From: Amia ocellicauda
Lineage: Eukaryota; Chordata; Actinopteri; Amiiformes; Amiidae
Assembly (NCBI RefSeq): GCF_036373705.1
Contig: NC_089864.1
Span: 9,437,501-9,501,500 of the forward strand
Reading direction: 5' to 3'
Length of the DNA: 64,000 bases
Below are positions 24,001-33,251 of this stretch, in pieces. Each line of letters begins with the position of its first letter. Positions within the stretch are counted from its first letter, which is position 1. Under the pieces are notes generated by a model. The model was not told where the DNA came from, made no database searches, and worked only from the letters and a program-made list of their open reading frames with translations. A program made the translations under genes and the position numbers.

Positions 24001-27000
24001 AGTCCTGCCCCTCTATGAGAGAAAATAAAAAGGGCCTCAATCAAAAACAGACACAGCTCTAACATTATTTTGCATGATGTGATTTAGTATTTGTATAATT
24101 TGTAATATTGTAATATTTGTATGTATTAATTTGGCAGAAACACCGTAGGGCCCCAACAGCAATTCAACTAACTAACTGAGAGAAAATTTACTATTTTTTT
24201 TTTAACTGTATAGATAGTTTTGTCAATCCTTATGCAATTCTGTACTTACTAATGCCACATTATAGTATATAAATCACAGAATCAAGTCAATACAATCTCA
24301 GACAAGGTCCTGATAATTTCGAAACATATCCAACTCTTATGTAAAACATAATGTGATAAATTGTAAGTCACCCTGGATAAGGGCATCTGCGAAGAACTAT
24401 AATAATAATAATAATAACTTTAGATCCACAAATGAACTAGACAGAGAGTGTAGAGTTGTTGCAAAGAACAGATGAATGGAAGAAAAACAGAAGTCTTGAA
24501 TATATTACTGGGGAGGGGATCCAAGGCACATCTGACAGGCTTTCATCCAGAAGGCAAGAGAAGTCAAATTCAAAAAGGGGGCTGACAGGGAAGGGTAAGT
24601 GGGGGATAGGGAGATGAGAACAAGGGAATATGGAAGGTAACAGTGAGGCAGGGAGACTAGTGTAGTCGGACTAATGGGACACAGCAGTAAATAGCCTGTA
24701 GTTGCTGGAGAAGACAGCAAAGTGTCAGGGGCTGTGAGGGGATAACTGCATGGCAGGCTGGAGGGACTGTTTAGCAAAGATGAAAGCAGACATGGAAGAG
24801 GAGAGAAGAGGGTTGTAGAGAGGCAGCTTAGAGAGGGAGAGGACAGAAGGAGCGGAGACATGAAGAAAGGAGCAAGGAGGCAGGAGAGTGCACTCAGAGC
24901 GGAGAGATGTCAATAAGGAGAGGAGAAAAAGAGTACAAGGGGTGATGGTAGATGGAAAGAGGGAACAGAGGTTGTTGTGGATGGTGAAAGAACAGGATAT
25001 GTTGTGGAGGGGAGAAAGAAGGGAAAGTGCTTGAAGTGAGGTGAGGACATATTTTGTATCTCTGAGTGATCAGATGTTGGATTGAACACATTCATACCAA
25101 TGAAGACTAAAAGCCCAAATAAACCATGTTTTAAAGGAATATTTTTGTCTTTCAAACATGTTATTTCAATGAAGCTAATACTGATTGTATTAAAAAAGGT
25201 TGTAATATAAAATATGGCATAAGAATTGTGTTAATTGTTATCAGCATGATATGATTAAAGTGTGTGTTGTGTTAATATGAAAATAAGCTGTGTATTAATA
25301 ATAAACGGCTCTGGAAAAAATAGAGACCACTGTGAATGTTTCTTCAATCAGCATCTCTACATGTACGGCAGCCATTCCATTCCAGTGTCTTTTGAATTCC
25401 AACACAGGCACACATTCTACTGAATGAGCTACTGATTAGTTGATCACCTGAACCAAATCTTATTTAACGAGGAAAAGTATAAAAACCACTGCTGTGGTCA
25501 TCACTATCCTCTTGCAATAGGACCAGCTGGATGGCAAAAACAGTGCTAGTAGTACCTCAAAAGTAATTGGAATCAGAAAATAACTATTTACTATGCCAAA
25601 AGAGTTGAAAAGGAAAGTTTTGAGTGAGGAGAAGAAGGGTTCAATTCTGACTTTACTGGCAGAGGGATACAGTCAGTGTCGGGTCGCTTCCATCCTTAAA
25701 ATTTGAAAGACGGTGGTTCATAAGAACAAGGTCAAGCAGCAGACATTGGGTACAACAAAGCTACAGACCGGCAGAGGGTGAAAACGACTCTCCACTGACC
25801 AGGATGACCGCCAGCTCATTCGAATGTCACTCAACAACTGTAGGATGACATCAAGTGACCTACAAAAATAATGGCGAACGGTAGCTGGAGTGAAGTGCAC
25901 GGTGAGGACGATTCAAAACAGGCCCCTAGGGGCAGCACTGAAGTCGTGCAAAGCTAGAAAAGAGCCCTTCATCAGTGAGAAGCAAAGAAGAGCCAGGCTG
26001 AGGTTTGCAAAAGACCATAAGGATTGGACCGTAGAGGAATGGAGTAAGGTCATCTTCTCTGATGAGTCCATTTTTCAGCTTTGCACAACACCTGGTCGTC
26101 TAATGGTTAGACAGAGACCTGGAGAGGTCTACAAGCCACAGTGTCTCACACCCACTGTGAAATTTGGTGGAGGATTGGTGATGATCTGGGGGTACTTCAG
26201 CAAGGCTGGAATCGGGCAGATTTGTCTTTGTGAAGGACAAATGAATCAAGCCACGTACAAGGTTGTCCTGGAAGAAAACTTGCTTCCTTCTGCTCTGACA
26301 ATGTTCCCCAACTCTGAGGACTGGTTTTTCTAGCAGGACAATGCTCCATGCACACAGCCAGGTCAATCAAGGTATGGATGGAGGACCACCAGATCAAGAA
26401 CCTGTCATGGCCAGCCCAATCTCCAGACCTGAACCCCATTGAAAACCTCTAGAATGTGATTAAGAGGAAGATGGATGGTCACAAGCCATCAAAAGCTGAG
26501 TTGCTTGAATTTCTGCACCAGGAGTGGCATAAAGTCACCCAACATCAATGTGAAAGACTGGTGGAGAGCATGCCAAGACACATGACAGCTGAACATCAGG
26601 GTTATTCCACCAAATACTGATTTCTGAACTCTTCCTGAGTTAAAACATTAGTATTGTGTTGTTTAAAAATGAATATGAATGTATTCTCTTTGCAGTATTC
26701 GAGGTCTGACAACACTGCATCTTTTTGTAATTTTGACCAGTTTTTCTATTTGGAATTTGGGAGAAATGTTGTCAGTAGTTTATAGAATAAAACAAAAATG
26801 TTAATTTTACCCAAACATACCTATAAATTGTAAAACCAGAGAAACTGATCATTTTGCAGTGGTCTCTTAATTTTTTCCAGAGCTGTATATAGGACTGCTC
26901 ATCAGTAGTAAGACAGTTGTTCACACATCTGGTCACCAGGGTAACCTCATATCAAAAATATCTGTATGGCAGTACAGATCATCTAATCTAGTAAATGAGA

Positions 27001-30000
27001 CTCATACTTTTATGTACGTTTGCATATTTGTCATCACATATGTATGTATGCATGTCTGTCATAAAATCTCAAAGCCTTGCTTGGAATTCTTCAAGTCTCT
27101 CCAACAAAAGCAGATACACTTTCTGACTTTACTGGTAATATGTAAATATGAGTGTCTGTTATGTCAAAAAGACAGCAGTTGGCCTACCTCTGTTTTTGCT
27201 TTGCTCCAAATATTTCAAAGCAAACTTAATGCAATCAGTCCCATAATTCTATTACCACGTCTCATTACCATTGTAAATCAGTCTTCAGCTGAAACAAACA
27301 TTGGAGAAATCGAATAAATATTACATGATATTTATTAATGCTTTGATAATTGAATTGAAAGCTGAGTGTAACATTCTAAAGAGAGGAAATGGTTCAATTT
27401 CATACCTAAAAAGCAAATACTAATAATAATCACGATGATAATAACAACAACGACGACAACAAAAACAGCTGCAGCCTGGATTCTGCCAGCACAAGCAGAA
27501 AATGAGCGTTTAATTAGATAAACAACAACACTTTCCAAAACTCAGATGTATTCGCTACTTTGCATACGATTTATGCCTCAGAGAATGGGTCTGGAACAAG
27601 TCTGCTGTCTGTCGACTTCTGAGAGAGATGACAGAGGAATAGTGGATCTGTTCCCGCATTCTCGTCTGCCACTAACCTGGACATAGCTTTCGTTTAGTTT
27701 TTACATGTAGTATTAACCAATAAATATTCTCCGTTACTCAGCAGTGTTTTCCCACTATCCTGGTAGCTATAATGCTCTCAAACACAACTGTCTGTGGTGC
27801 AATATAGCCTATATCTCAGAATATGATGATGGCTAATTTGCAAAAATTGACTGAGCTATGAAATGAATGTACGCAGTCTTGCTTCTTATTTAAGGACTTT
27901 CGTTTTTTTTTATTTTCCCCCACACAACCTTTTGCCTAAAAGAGTGTTATAGAAAACATTTGTACACATAACTTTTAGGCTCAGAGAGTGTCATAGGCAT
28001 GATGTGATTTTTTTCACATGCAAGATATCATCACATTCCAATGAGACACTACAAGTGGGCCTAGAATAAACAATAGTTGTTTTTCATATTTGAGCAGGTT
28101 TACTTATATCTAGTCTGTCTACAGTCAGTCAATATTATGGGTCCCCCTTGAAACTGAAATAGAGCAAGGAAAGGAAGAACCAGATTAAACTATTGATTGA
28201 TTTGGGCTGAAAAATATTCACTCTCATCGAACCACAACAGAGGACGCGTTTAGCTGACATTTAAACTGCAAACCTGTATGAGAATTAGGATTCTCCCTTT
28301 GTTAGGACTCACAGCTGCACAGAGCCAAGCTCAAATGTTCAAAAGGATTAACTGCAAATTCTGTTGGGGGTTTCAATGACCACTGGCCTTCAACATTTAA
28401 TTTAAAACACAAACAAACAAACAAACGTCTTCCATAGCACAGGAAAAAATCCTCTTTATATGCTATGAACTCAGAGTAGTCTATTTCAGGTCGAGTTCAG
28501 GCTGATATGTATCCCTGTTTCATTTCTTTGTAAAACCTACTTTTAAAAGCATTAGCTCATATTTCCTTATTAACACAAACAACCAAATGCCACCAATCCT
28601 GACATTTAATCAGATTTGTATTATTATATTCATTTTCTGAGCATACAATTCTTGTCAGATCTAAATGTGTACGAGCTAAATCAATACATCAGAGAAGTAA
28701 TCCTCACTACTGAACTCAATTTAATTGCTGCTGCTACACAACTCCACTGTTTAATAGTTGTTTTATATTATTATTATTTTTATAAAGATTTGCTATGATG
28801 CTCAAAGCAGAGCTACATTCCTTTCCATACCATCAAGCAGAACTATAAAATACTGGCCTCATTCAACACTTATACAATATCTAAGGGAAAACTCCCACAG
28901 ACCCTGGCATGATATGGTTTCAATACTTACTAATGTACTGTATGAAAAAAAAAAAAGGTGTAAATTAGTTTCAGGATGTGCTGCTATAATGTTTGAAGAT
29001 TCAAAGCTCCAGAGAATCTGTGGGCTACCATGGCAGGTTCCTAATCTCTTTCCATCTGTACATCCTTTGTTAACTAGGTCACATGCTCTTCAGTTGTGGC
29101 GAAAATATATAATATGAAGACAAAACATAGGTTCTCACTCCATGAAGACCATCAGCCACTTCAGTTGAAAATCGCTGCAGCACTATTACTGTGAATTCAA
29201 TCAGCTCAGTGCATGATTGCCAACTGCGAGCTTAGCTTCATCTTGGGCATCTATTTCGAGCTCCTTTATCTTAACACCACCACTTACAATAGCCCTTGCC
29301 AGCTGCAAAGACAGTCATCCCAGATTGTGTGAGGCGGACATGAACAAGCGTGAGAGAGTGGAAATATACACTAATCAGATGAGAATTAGACACCAGTGCA
29401 AATGTTAAACAGGGTACAAATTCTAAAGAAACAAATAAATATAATTATTACACTAGGTCTCTGTAGCAACAAGCATTGGCGCATCATTCTTTGCAACAAA
29501 TAAACAAATCTATTGGAATGTCTATCTCCAAATTCCCTCTTATTTCATTTGGAATCACTGGGATAAACCCATAAGCCATTTCAAATTCCCCCTTAACAGA
29601 TGTTAAGTGATTACAGCACTAACTGTGCTGTAAGAATCCTTAATGTAATCATCCATATTGCTAGAAGCTGGTTTGGCTAATGCTCTTAATATGAATTCAT
29701 TTATGGTTGTGGTAACACATTCTGGTCAAATTGTGAACAAACGCAAGAAGGTTAACTATACGAAAGCCTTGTGTAGCATATCACTCATTCATAAGAGGAA
29801 AAAAAGTGATTCAAAAAGCAATGTTTTTGTTCCTCTCATTTCAAATGTTCCAAGGAAGGTTGAGCAATTTTAATATGAAAAAGAGAAGCTTCAAAGAATA
29901 CAGTCATGCCTTCAGAATAGCTTATGAAAGACTTATGAACAACTTAAATTGTACTGTGAATATTTTGAAATTAATCCAAATAATTTGGATTATATTATAA

Positions 30001-32843
30001 AAAGGTATACAGTTCCTCTATAATTTGTATTTTTGAATGAGTAATCAATACAGATGTTTTGTTTGTTGTGTTTAATAACAATTTAACAAGCAGTATCGCA
30101 CAACCATACATTCAAAGACTGCAATGTACATTTGAACATAGAAAGAAAGAGACTATGTGGCAAACAGCTCTACTGAGCTTTAAGTGTCATATTCAAAACC
30201 CATATGGTATATTCCTTCATGTATCAATTTAATTCCAACCGATATTGTGACTTCAGAGTACACTGTGTATTTTTTAGTTTGTATTTGTATTATTATCAAC
30301 AAATATGATGTTTTGCTGGTGCTGTTCAAACTAGTCTGACAGGAGCACTGCAGCAAATCAGCAGTTACAAAGATGTGAAATAAGACAAAATTATTGTTAT
30401 GGAACATTCCATTTTTGTATTCAACTTGGACTGCATCCAAGATAAAACCCCTATCCTTTTCAGATGACCTGCAAATGGGAATGAGTTCATTATACCCCCA
30501 GACCGAGAAAAATGTAAAATTCCATTACAAAGCACATGCAGACTCAAGTAATACACCCCTACACACACAGATAGATAGATAGAGAGATAGTCGGATAGAC
30601 TGAAAATCTGAAAATCTAACAGAAATCCTACTAAGACATGAAAACTATACAAAAGCATTACATTTTGAAACATATTACTTTAAAATATAACATGGATAAT
30701 TTTTTCTTGCATTTTATCATCATTATTCCCAGGGATGTACTATAAATGTAAAGATTGAGTGGAGAGATAACATGGCCCCAATTAAGGGAGTATAGGCCTA
30801 ATAAGATTGTGCATCTATACTTTATGATGTAAATGTCAAGAAAGATGTTTTACTTAATGTAATGGAGAAAACCATTAACAGAGAAAAGCTTGTAGATTTA
30901 CAGACGGGTGACATATTAAAGGAAAAACCTGAATAAATGAGTGGAGGAACATAATGAATGCAGATGCCTCCAAACAGGTGTACTGCATGATACAATTAAG
31001 CAATTAACATCCTATCATGCTCTGTGCATGTATACAAATGCTGAGCAGGCCCAGCTGACCTCGAATTTGGATCAAGATGGCAAGAGGAAAGGATCTCAGT
31101 GACTTTGACAGAGGGGTCATTATTGGGGCAGGAATGGCAGGAGCTTCAGTCACACAGACGGTCAACTGGCTCGTGTTCTGGACAAGTGGGCGAGTGCATG
31201 TGTGGGACACCAAGAGAACGGGACAGGCCTGACTGCTGGACCCCTACAGTGAGGGGGTCCGGAGGCTCTGTTATGCTGTGGGGATCATTTTCGTGGCATG
31301 GTTTGGGTCCACTTGTCCCCTTAGAGGGAAGGGTCACTGCAAATCATTACAAAGTTATTCTGAGTGATCACCCTTATCCTATGGTGTTACATTTCTATCC
31401 TGATGGGAGTGATCTCTTCCAGGATGACTGCACATCCACAGGGCATGAGGGTCACTGAATGGTGTGATGAGTGTGAAAATGATGTGAATCATATGCTTTG
31501 GCCTTTGCAGTCACCAGATCTCAACCCAGCTGAACACCTATGGGATATTTTGGACCGATGTGTTAGACAGCGCTCTCCATTGAAGCTGTTCTGGTGGCTC
31601 GTGGTGCCAAACACCTTACTGAGACGCTTTATGTTGATTTTTTCCTATAATTTATCACCCATCTGTACATATAGTGTCATCTTCAGCTGTTTTACATTTC
31701 TTGACGTGGATGCTTCCGTAATTGTAGTTCCTAGTTCTACTGGATCCATTGATTACGGTCATTAAGTGAATGTTTAGTTTGACAGATTATCTCACGTGAA
31801 AACCTTAAAATTGTACTTTTTAGGTTGTTCTTGCTGTCGTTTTAACTAATCGCTTATCCCTATATACAACATTATATTGGAAAGTATCAGCCACTGATAT
31901 GTAAAAGCACTGTGGAATTGTGCAGTGGCAAGATTCACATTATTCTTGGCAAGGTGTGTCATTAACTTTCTGCTTATGACTGTAAAATAACCCGATACTC
32001 ATCCTTGAGTACAAACCACACAAAAACAAGCAAACACAAGCTAAAAAAACTGTGTGGTGTGTTTTTGGGCGTTCACTTATTTGCAGACTCCACATCCTAC
32101 AACAACACATCTGACCTGGGTTATACCGTTATCTGATGCAGCCCATGGGAAATCTTAACAGCTATATATAGTTTAACTAACGGATAAACGGCATTACTAC
32201 CCAAAAGTAATGACCAGCAGCTATTGAAACTACCTGAGCGTAAAATAAAACGGTAAATTAAAAGGAACAGGCTACAGTACAGTTCATACGCAGTGGATAT
32301 GGTGCTACCAAGTTGCATGTAAACACCGCTTCAGATGCCTATGTAGTTTCTGTATTTAAAAGTTTAAACCTACAAAGATTCAATTAAGAACTCGAGTTGT
32401 ATAACACTGTCAATTAAGTGAAGTCAATTAAGTCACAGACGACGTTCACTTTATGAAATGACCTGCTTAGATGTTTTTCTTTGTATACATGACTTTAATG
32501 GGATTGTGATACGTAATTGTCCATGTCTAAAGCTCGGTGACGTCTGCATTTCAACTGTAACCACACAATGATATTCTCAAACTTACTTTTAAACTCTAAA
32601 ATGCAATTCTACCATCAGCCAAAGCATTTAAAATCCTAGTGTGACATCCTTTGCACAGTATTTTAGTTCTCTTCAAAAAAAAAAAAAAAACCTACTATAA
32701 CAGATCTTCCCAAAGACTGGTTGAGCGACCACCAAGTAAAAAGAGTACAACACATTAAGAGTACACGTTCATTAATAATATAAAACAGATTCAACTACAA
32801 TTAGCCTACCTGCAATGTTTCTCTCTATATGAGCGGCAGCCAT
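8893..32843 (-). CDS. ZNF277: Zinc finger protein 277, complete coding region
   Basis: Twelve exons on the minus strand join in frame to 437 residues, close to the human length as I recall it (about 450): 32810-32843, 23811-24012, 22709-22797, 21970-22052, 13677-13768, 12807-12917, 10742-10874, 9851-9918, 9663-9759, 9527-9569, 9216-9390, 8893-9079. Five C2H2-like fingers lie near residues 41-64, 156-178, 207-229, 285-306 and 340-362. Diagnostic segments shared with mammalian ZNF277 include [34 protein letters not shown] and [12 protein letters not shown]277 is a conserved nuclear protein reported to work with Polycomb-type repression and to bind the ribosomal protein uS5; those roles come from other species. 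It is divergent from DOCK4 across a shared promoter and convergent with the kinesin gene. Confidence 0.95.
9216..9390 (-). CDS. ZNF277: ZNF277 exon 11, finger 5
   Basis: A 175-nt exon encoding [20 protein letters not shown] and the fifth finger. Confidence 0.95.
9527..9569 (-). CDS. ZNF277: ZNF277 exon 10 (micro-exon)
   Basis: Only 43 nt, encoding [14 protein letters not shown]; it carries the last histidine of finger 4. Confidence 0.9.
9663..9759 (-). CDS. ZNF277: ZNF277 exon 9, finger 4
   Basis: A 97-nt exon encoding DWSDWQEHP and [19 protein letters not shown]. Confidence 0.93.
9851..9918 (-). CDS. ZNF277: ZNF277 exon 8
   Basis: A 68-nt exon encoding [20 protein letters not shown], an acidic linker conserved in the family. 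Confidence 0.93.
9919..10741 (-). other. ZNF277 intron 7
   Basis: An 823-bp AT-rich intron. It holds an exon-like segment at 10157-10221, listed separately. Confidence 0.75.
10157..10221 (-). other. Possible cassette exon in ZNF277 intron 7
   Basis: A 65-nt stretch on the minus strand between an ATTAG acceptor and a GTATGA donor, open in one frame ([18 protein letters not shown]). The neighbouring exons join in phase 0, so including 65 nt would shift the frame and soon hit a stop. It is absent from the mammalian protein. Confidence 0.25.
10742..10874 (-). CDS. ZNF277: ZNF277 exon 7, finger 3
   Basis: A 133-nt exon encoding [20 protein letters not shown], then [11 protein letters not shown]. 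It ends in phase 0 at donor GTAGGA. Confidence 0.95.
10875..12806 (-). other. ZNF277 intron 6, with a CpG-rich block
   Basis: A 1932-bp intron. Most is AT-rich with no feature, but about 11850-12030 is clearly richer in G, C and CpG, with an Sp1-type GGGGGCGGC at 11952-11960. Confidence 0.6.
12807..12917 (-). CDS. ZNF277: ZNF277 exon 6, end of finger 2
   Basis: A 111-nt exon encoding [20 protein letters not shown], which supplies the two histidines of finger 2. Confidence 0.93.
12918..13676 (-). other. ZNF277 intron 5
   Basis: A 759-bp intron whose only clear feature is a CA microsatellite at 13577-13602. Confidence 0.75.
13577..13602 (+). repeat. CA dinucleotide microsatellite
   Basis: About 13 CA units without interruption. 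Confidence 0.9.
13677..13768 (-). CDS. ZNF277: ZNF277 exon 5, start of finger 2
   Basis: A 92-nt exon encoding [13 protein letters not shown] and [11 protein letters not shown]. The donor is GTCAGT. Confidence 0.93.
16887..16903 (+). promoter_or_regulatory. RFX X-box-like site joined to a CCAAT box
   Basis: GTTGCCTAGCAAC at 16887-16899 matches the RFX consensus (GTNRCC, short spacer, RGYAAC) and overlaps a CCAAT pentamer at 16899-16903. G7 and G8 runs lie just upstream. Function inferred only. Confidence 0.5.
19217..19233 (+). repeat. G17 homopolymer
   Basis: Seventeen Gs in a row; capable of G-quadruplex formation and prone to length error. Confidence 0.9.
21970..22052 (-). CDS. ZNF277: ZNF277 exon 4
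   Basis: An 83-nt exon encoding [20 protein letters not shown], with acceptor TTTCAG and donor GTGAGT. Confidence 0.95.
22053..22708 (-). other. ZNF277 intron 3
   Basis: A 656-bp AT-rich intron. Nothing else recognised. Confidence 0.75.
22709..22797 (-). CDS. ZNF277: ZNF277 exon 3
   Basis: An 89-nt exon encoding [20 protein letters not shown], nearly identical to mammalian ZNF277. Confidence 0.95.
22798..23810 (-). other. ZNF277 intron 2
   Basis: A 1013-bp intron. A short GA-rich run near 22843-22864 is the only repeat seen. Confidence 0.75.
23811..24012 (-). CDS. ZNF277: ZNF277 exon 2, finger 1
   Basis: A 202-nt exon encoding [11 protein letters not shown] and the first finger (CILC...H...H), then [11 protein letters not shown]. 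Confidence 0.95.
24355..24418 (+). repeat. SINE 3'-tail fragment
   Basis: AAATTGTAAGTCACCCTGG followed by ATAAGGGCATCTGCGAAG and (AAT)n is the 3' end of the same type of SINE as at 1738, without the tRNA head. Confidence 0.65.
24535..25050 (+). repeat. Purine-rich, strand-skewed tract
   Basis: Over about 500 bp the plus strand is dominated by A and G (blocks of GGAGAGG, GAAAGAGG, AGGCAGGAG). The Ser/Pro/Leu-rich open frames on the minus strand are a product of this bias, not genes. It has no clear repeat unit. Confidence 0.6.
25306..26885 (+). mobile_element. Tc1-type transposon, inactivated
   Basis: A 1580-bp element. The left end CGGCTCTGGAAAAAAT and right end (CAGCTCTGGAAAAAAT when inverted) match except for single-base changes, with GAGACCACTG continuing both repeats. 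The right flank is TA; the left TA has mutated to AA. The size is normal for Tc1 elements. Transposase is disrupted. Confidence 0.88.
25593..26620 (+). pseudogene. Tc1 transposase pseudogene (DD34E family)
   Basis: Starts [19 protein letters not shown] and ends with YSTKY-like residues. The helix-turn-helix part has stop codons (for example after VASILKI). [15 protein letters not shown] carries the first catalytic Asp. A TAG replaces the Gln before QDNAPC at 26332-26334, a frameshift follows, and CTC-TAG near 26449 replaces a Trp codon. Original spacing appears to be DD34E, so it is unrelated to the DD36E copies. Confidence 0.88.
30560..30590 (+). repeat. ATAG/AGAG microsatellite
   Basis: Short run of ATAG units after an ACACACAC stretch. 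Confidence 0.8.
30901..31665 (+). mobile_element. Deletion derivative of a Tc1-like transposon
   Basis: A 765-bp element with TA on both sides and inverted ends that match at most positions (CAGACGGGTGACATATTAAA left, CAGATGGGTGATAAATTATA right). Its remaining coding sequence lacks a large middle block and a second block before the C-terminus, so it could move only with transposase made elsewhere. Confidence 0.82.
31077..31625 (+). pseudogene. Internally deleted transposase remnant
   Basis: Opens [19 protein letters not shown], then jumps within about 25 residues to SGRVHVWDT in the catalytic core, so the rest of the DNA-binding half and the first catalytic Asp region are missing. [16 protein letters not shown] remains; after RQRSP the text jumps again to the last residues. 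Frameshifts also occur. Confidence 0.82.
32675..32690 (+). repeat. A16 homopolymer
   Basis: Sixteen As, about 150 bp from the ZNF277 start codon. Confidence 0.9.
32810..32843 (-). CDS. ZNF277: ZNF277 exon 1 (start codon)
   Basis: The ATG at 32843 gives [11 protein letters not shown] and splices in phase 1 at donor GTAGGC. Joining to exon 2 makes a GAG codon and the conserved [11 protein letters not shown] follows six residues later. Confidence 0.85.
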
Positions 32844-32882
32844 GCTTTCCACCAGGGTGCCACGTCATCCAGAATCGGTGAC

Positions 32883-32944
32883 AGCGAACCAATCAGAGAA
32901 GCCGAACGGGCCCAGCGAACCAATCAGAGAAGCCGAACGGGCCC
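32883..32944. repeat. 31-bp direct repeat, each unit with a CCAAT box
   Basis: Two tandem, exactly matching copies (32883-32913 and 32914-32944) beginning AGCGAACCAATCAGAG. Each holds an ideal NF-Y site CCAATCAGA. The 31-bp period puts both boxes on about the same face of the helix, 46-77 bp upstream of the ZNF277 ATG. Confidence 0.9.
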
Positions 32945-33010
32945 CAGCGCTCGAAAGCATGGCTGGTATTTGTAGTCCATTGTGGTCTGTTTATCCAGCG
33001 CTTTAAACTG

Positions 33011-33029
33011 ACTACAATTCCCACAAGGC
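33011..33029 (+). promoter_or_regulatory. ZNF143/THAP11-type site
   Basis: ACTACAATTCCCA matches the well-known core of the ZNF143/THAP11 promoter motif; the following CAAGGC partly fits the 3' half. Such sites are common in bidirectional housekeeping promoters. Confidence 0.65.
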
Positions 33030-33214
33030 GCCGCTTCTTTCTCTGTGGCCGTGGTCAATGTACTGTAGTTGGCTGGAGCTCCCGCAATCAGAACAATGAC
33101 TCCGCACAGCCGGAGAGAGAGGCAGTAGAAAACAGTGATATATCGCACGCAATTTGGTCCTATGTTGTGGTGCTGCTTTTGCATGTATTTTCCAATGCAC
33201 ACATCGTAACAAAC

Positions 33215-33251
33215 ATGTGGATACCTACAGAACACGAAAAATACGGCGTCG
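33215..33251 (+). CDS. DOCK4: DOCK4 exon 1 (start codon)
   Basis: 37 coding nt, MWIPTEHEKYGV plus one base, then donor GTAAGC. It lies 371 bp from the ZNF277 start codon. Confidence 0.95.

Larger units (their letters stand above)
24013..32809 (-). other. ZNF277 intron 1
   Basis: An 8.8-kb intron holding a SINE tail, a purine-skewed tract, a dead Tc1 element, a deleted Tc1-like element, a TAGA microsatellite and an A16 run near the promoter, listed separately. I see no gene in the rest (26.9-30.9 kb and 31.7-32.8 kb). Confidence 0.7.
32844..33214. promoter_or_regulatory. Bidirectional ZNF277/DOCK4 promoter
   Basis: Only 371 bp separate the two start codons, which face away from each other. 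The segment is much richer in G, C and CpG than its surroundings, has no obvious TATA box, and contains two CCAAT boxes, an ACTACAATTCCCA site and further ACTACA cores. The same head-to-head gene pair exists in human. Both 5' UTRs must lie inside it. Confidence 0.85.

Noticed and set aside
24505..25155. Several overlapping minus-strand open frames rich in Ser, Pro and Leu
   Set aside because: They follow from the purine bias of the plus strand and show no start context, splice structure or domain.
28758..29117. A 119-codon open frame in ZNF277 intron 1
   Set aside because: It starts in an AT-rich run, spans an A12 stretch, and shows no known motif or splice signals.
32841..32863. Possible CTCF site (CCACCAGGGTGCC) at the ZNF277 start
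   Set aside because: Two important positions in the GGC half deviate from the consensus, so the match is weak.
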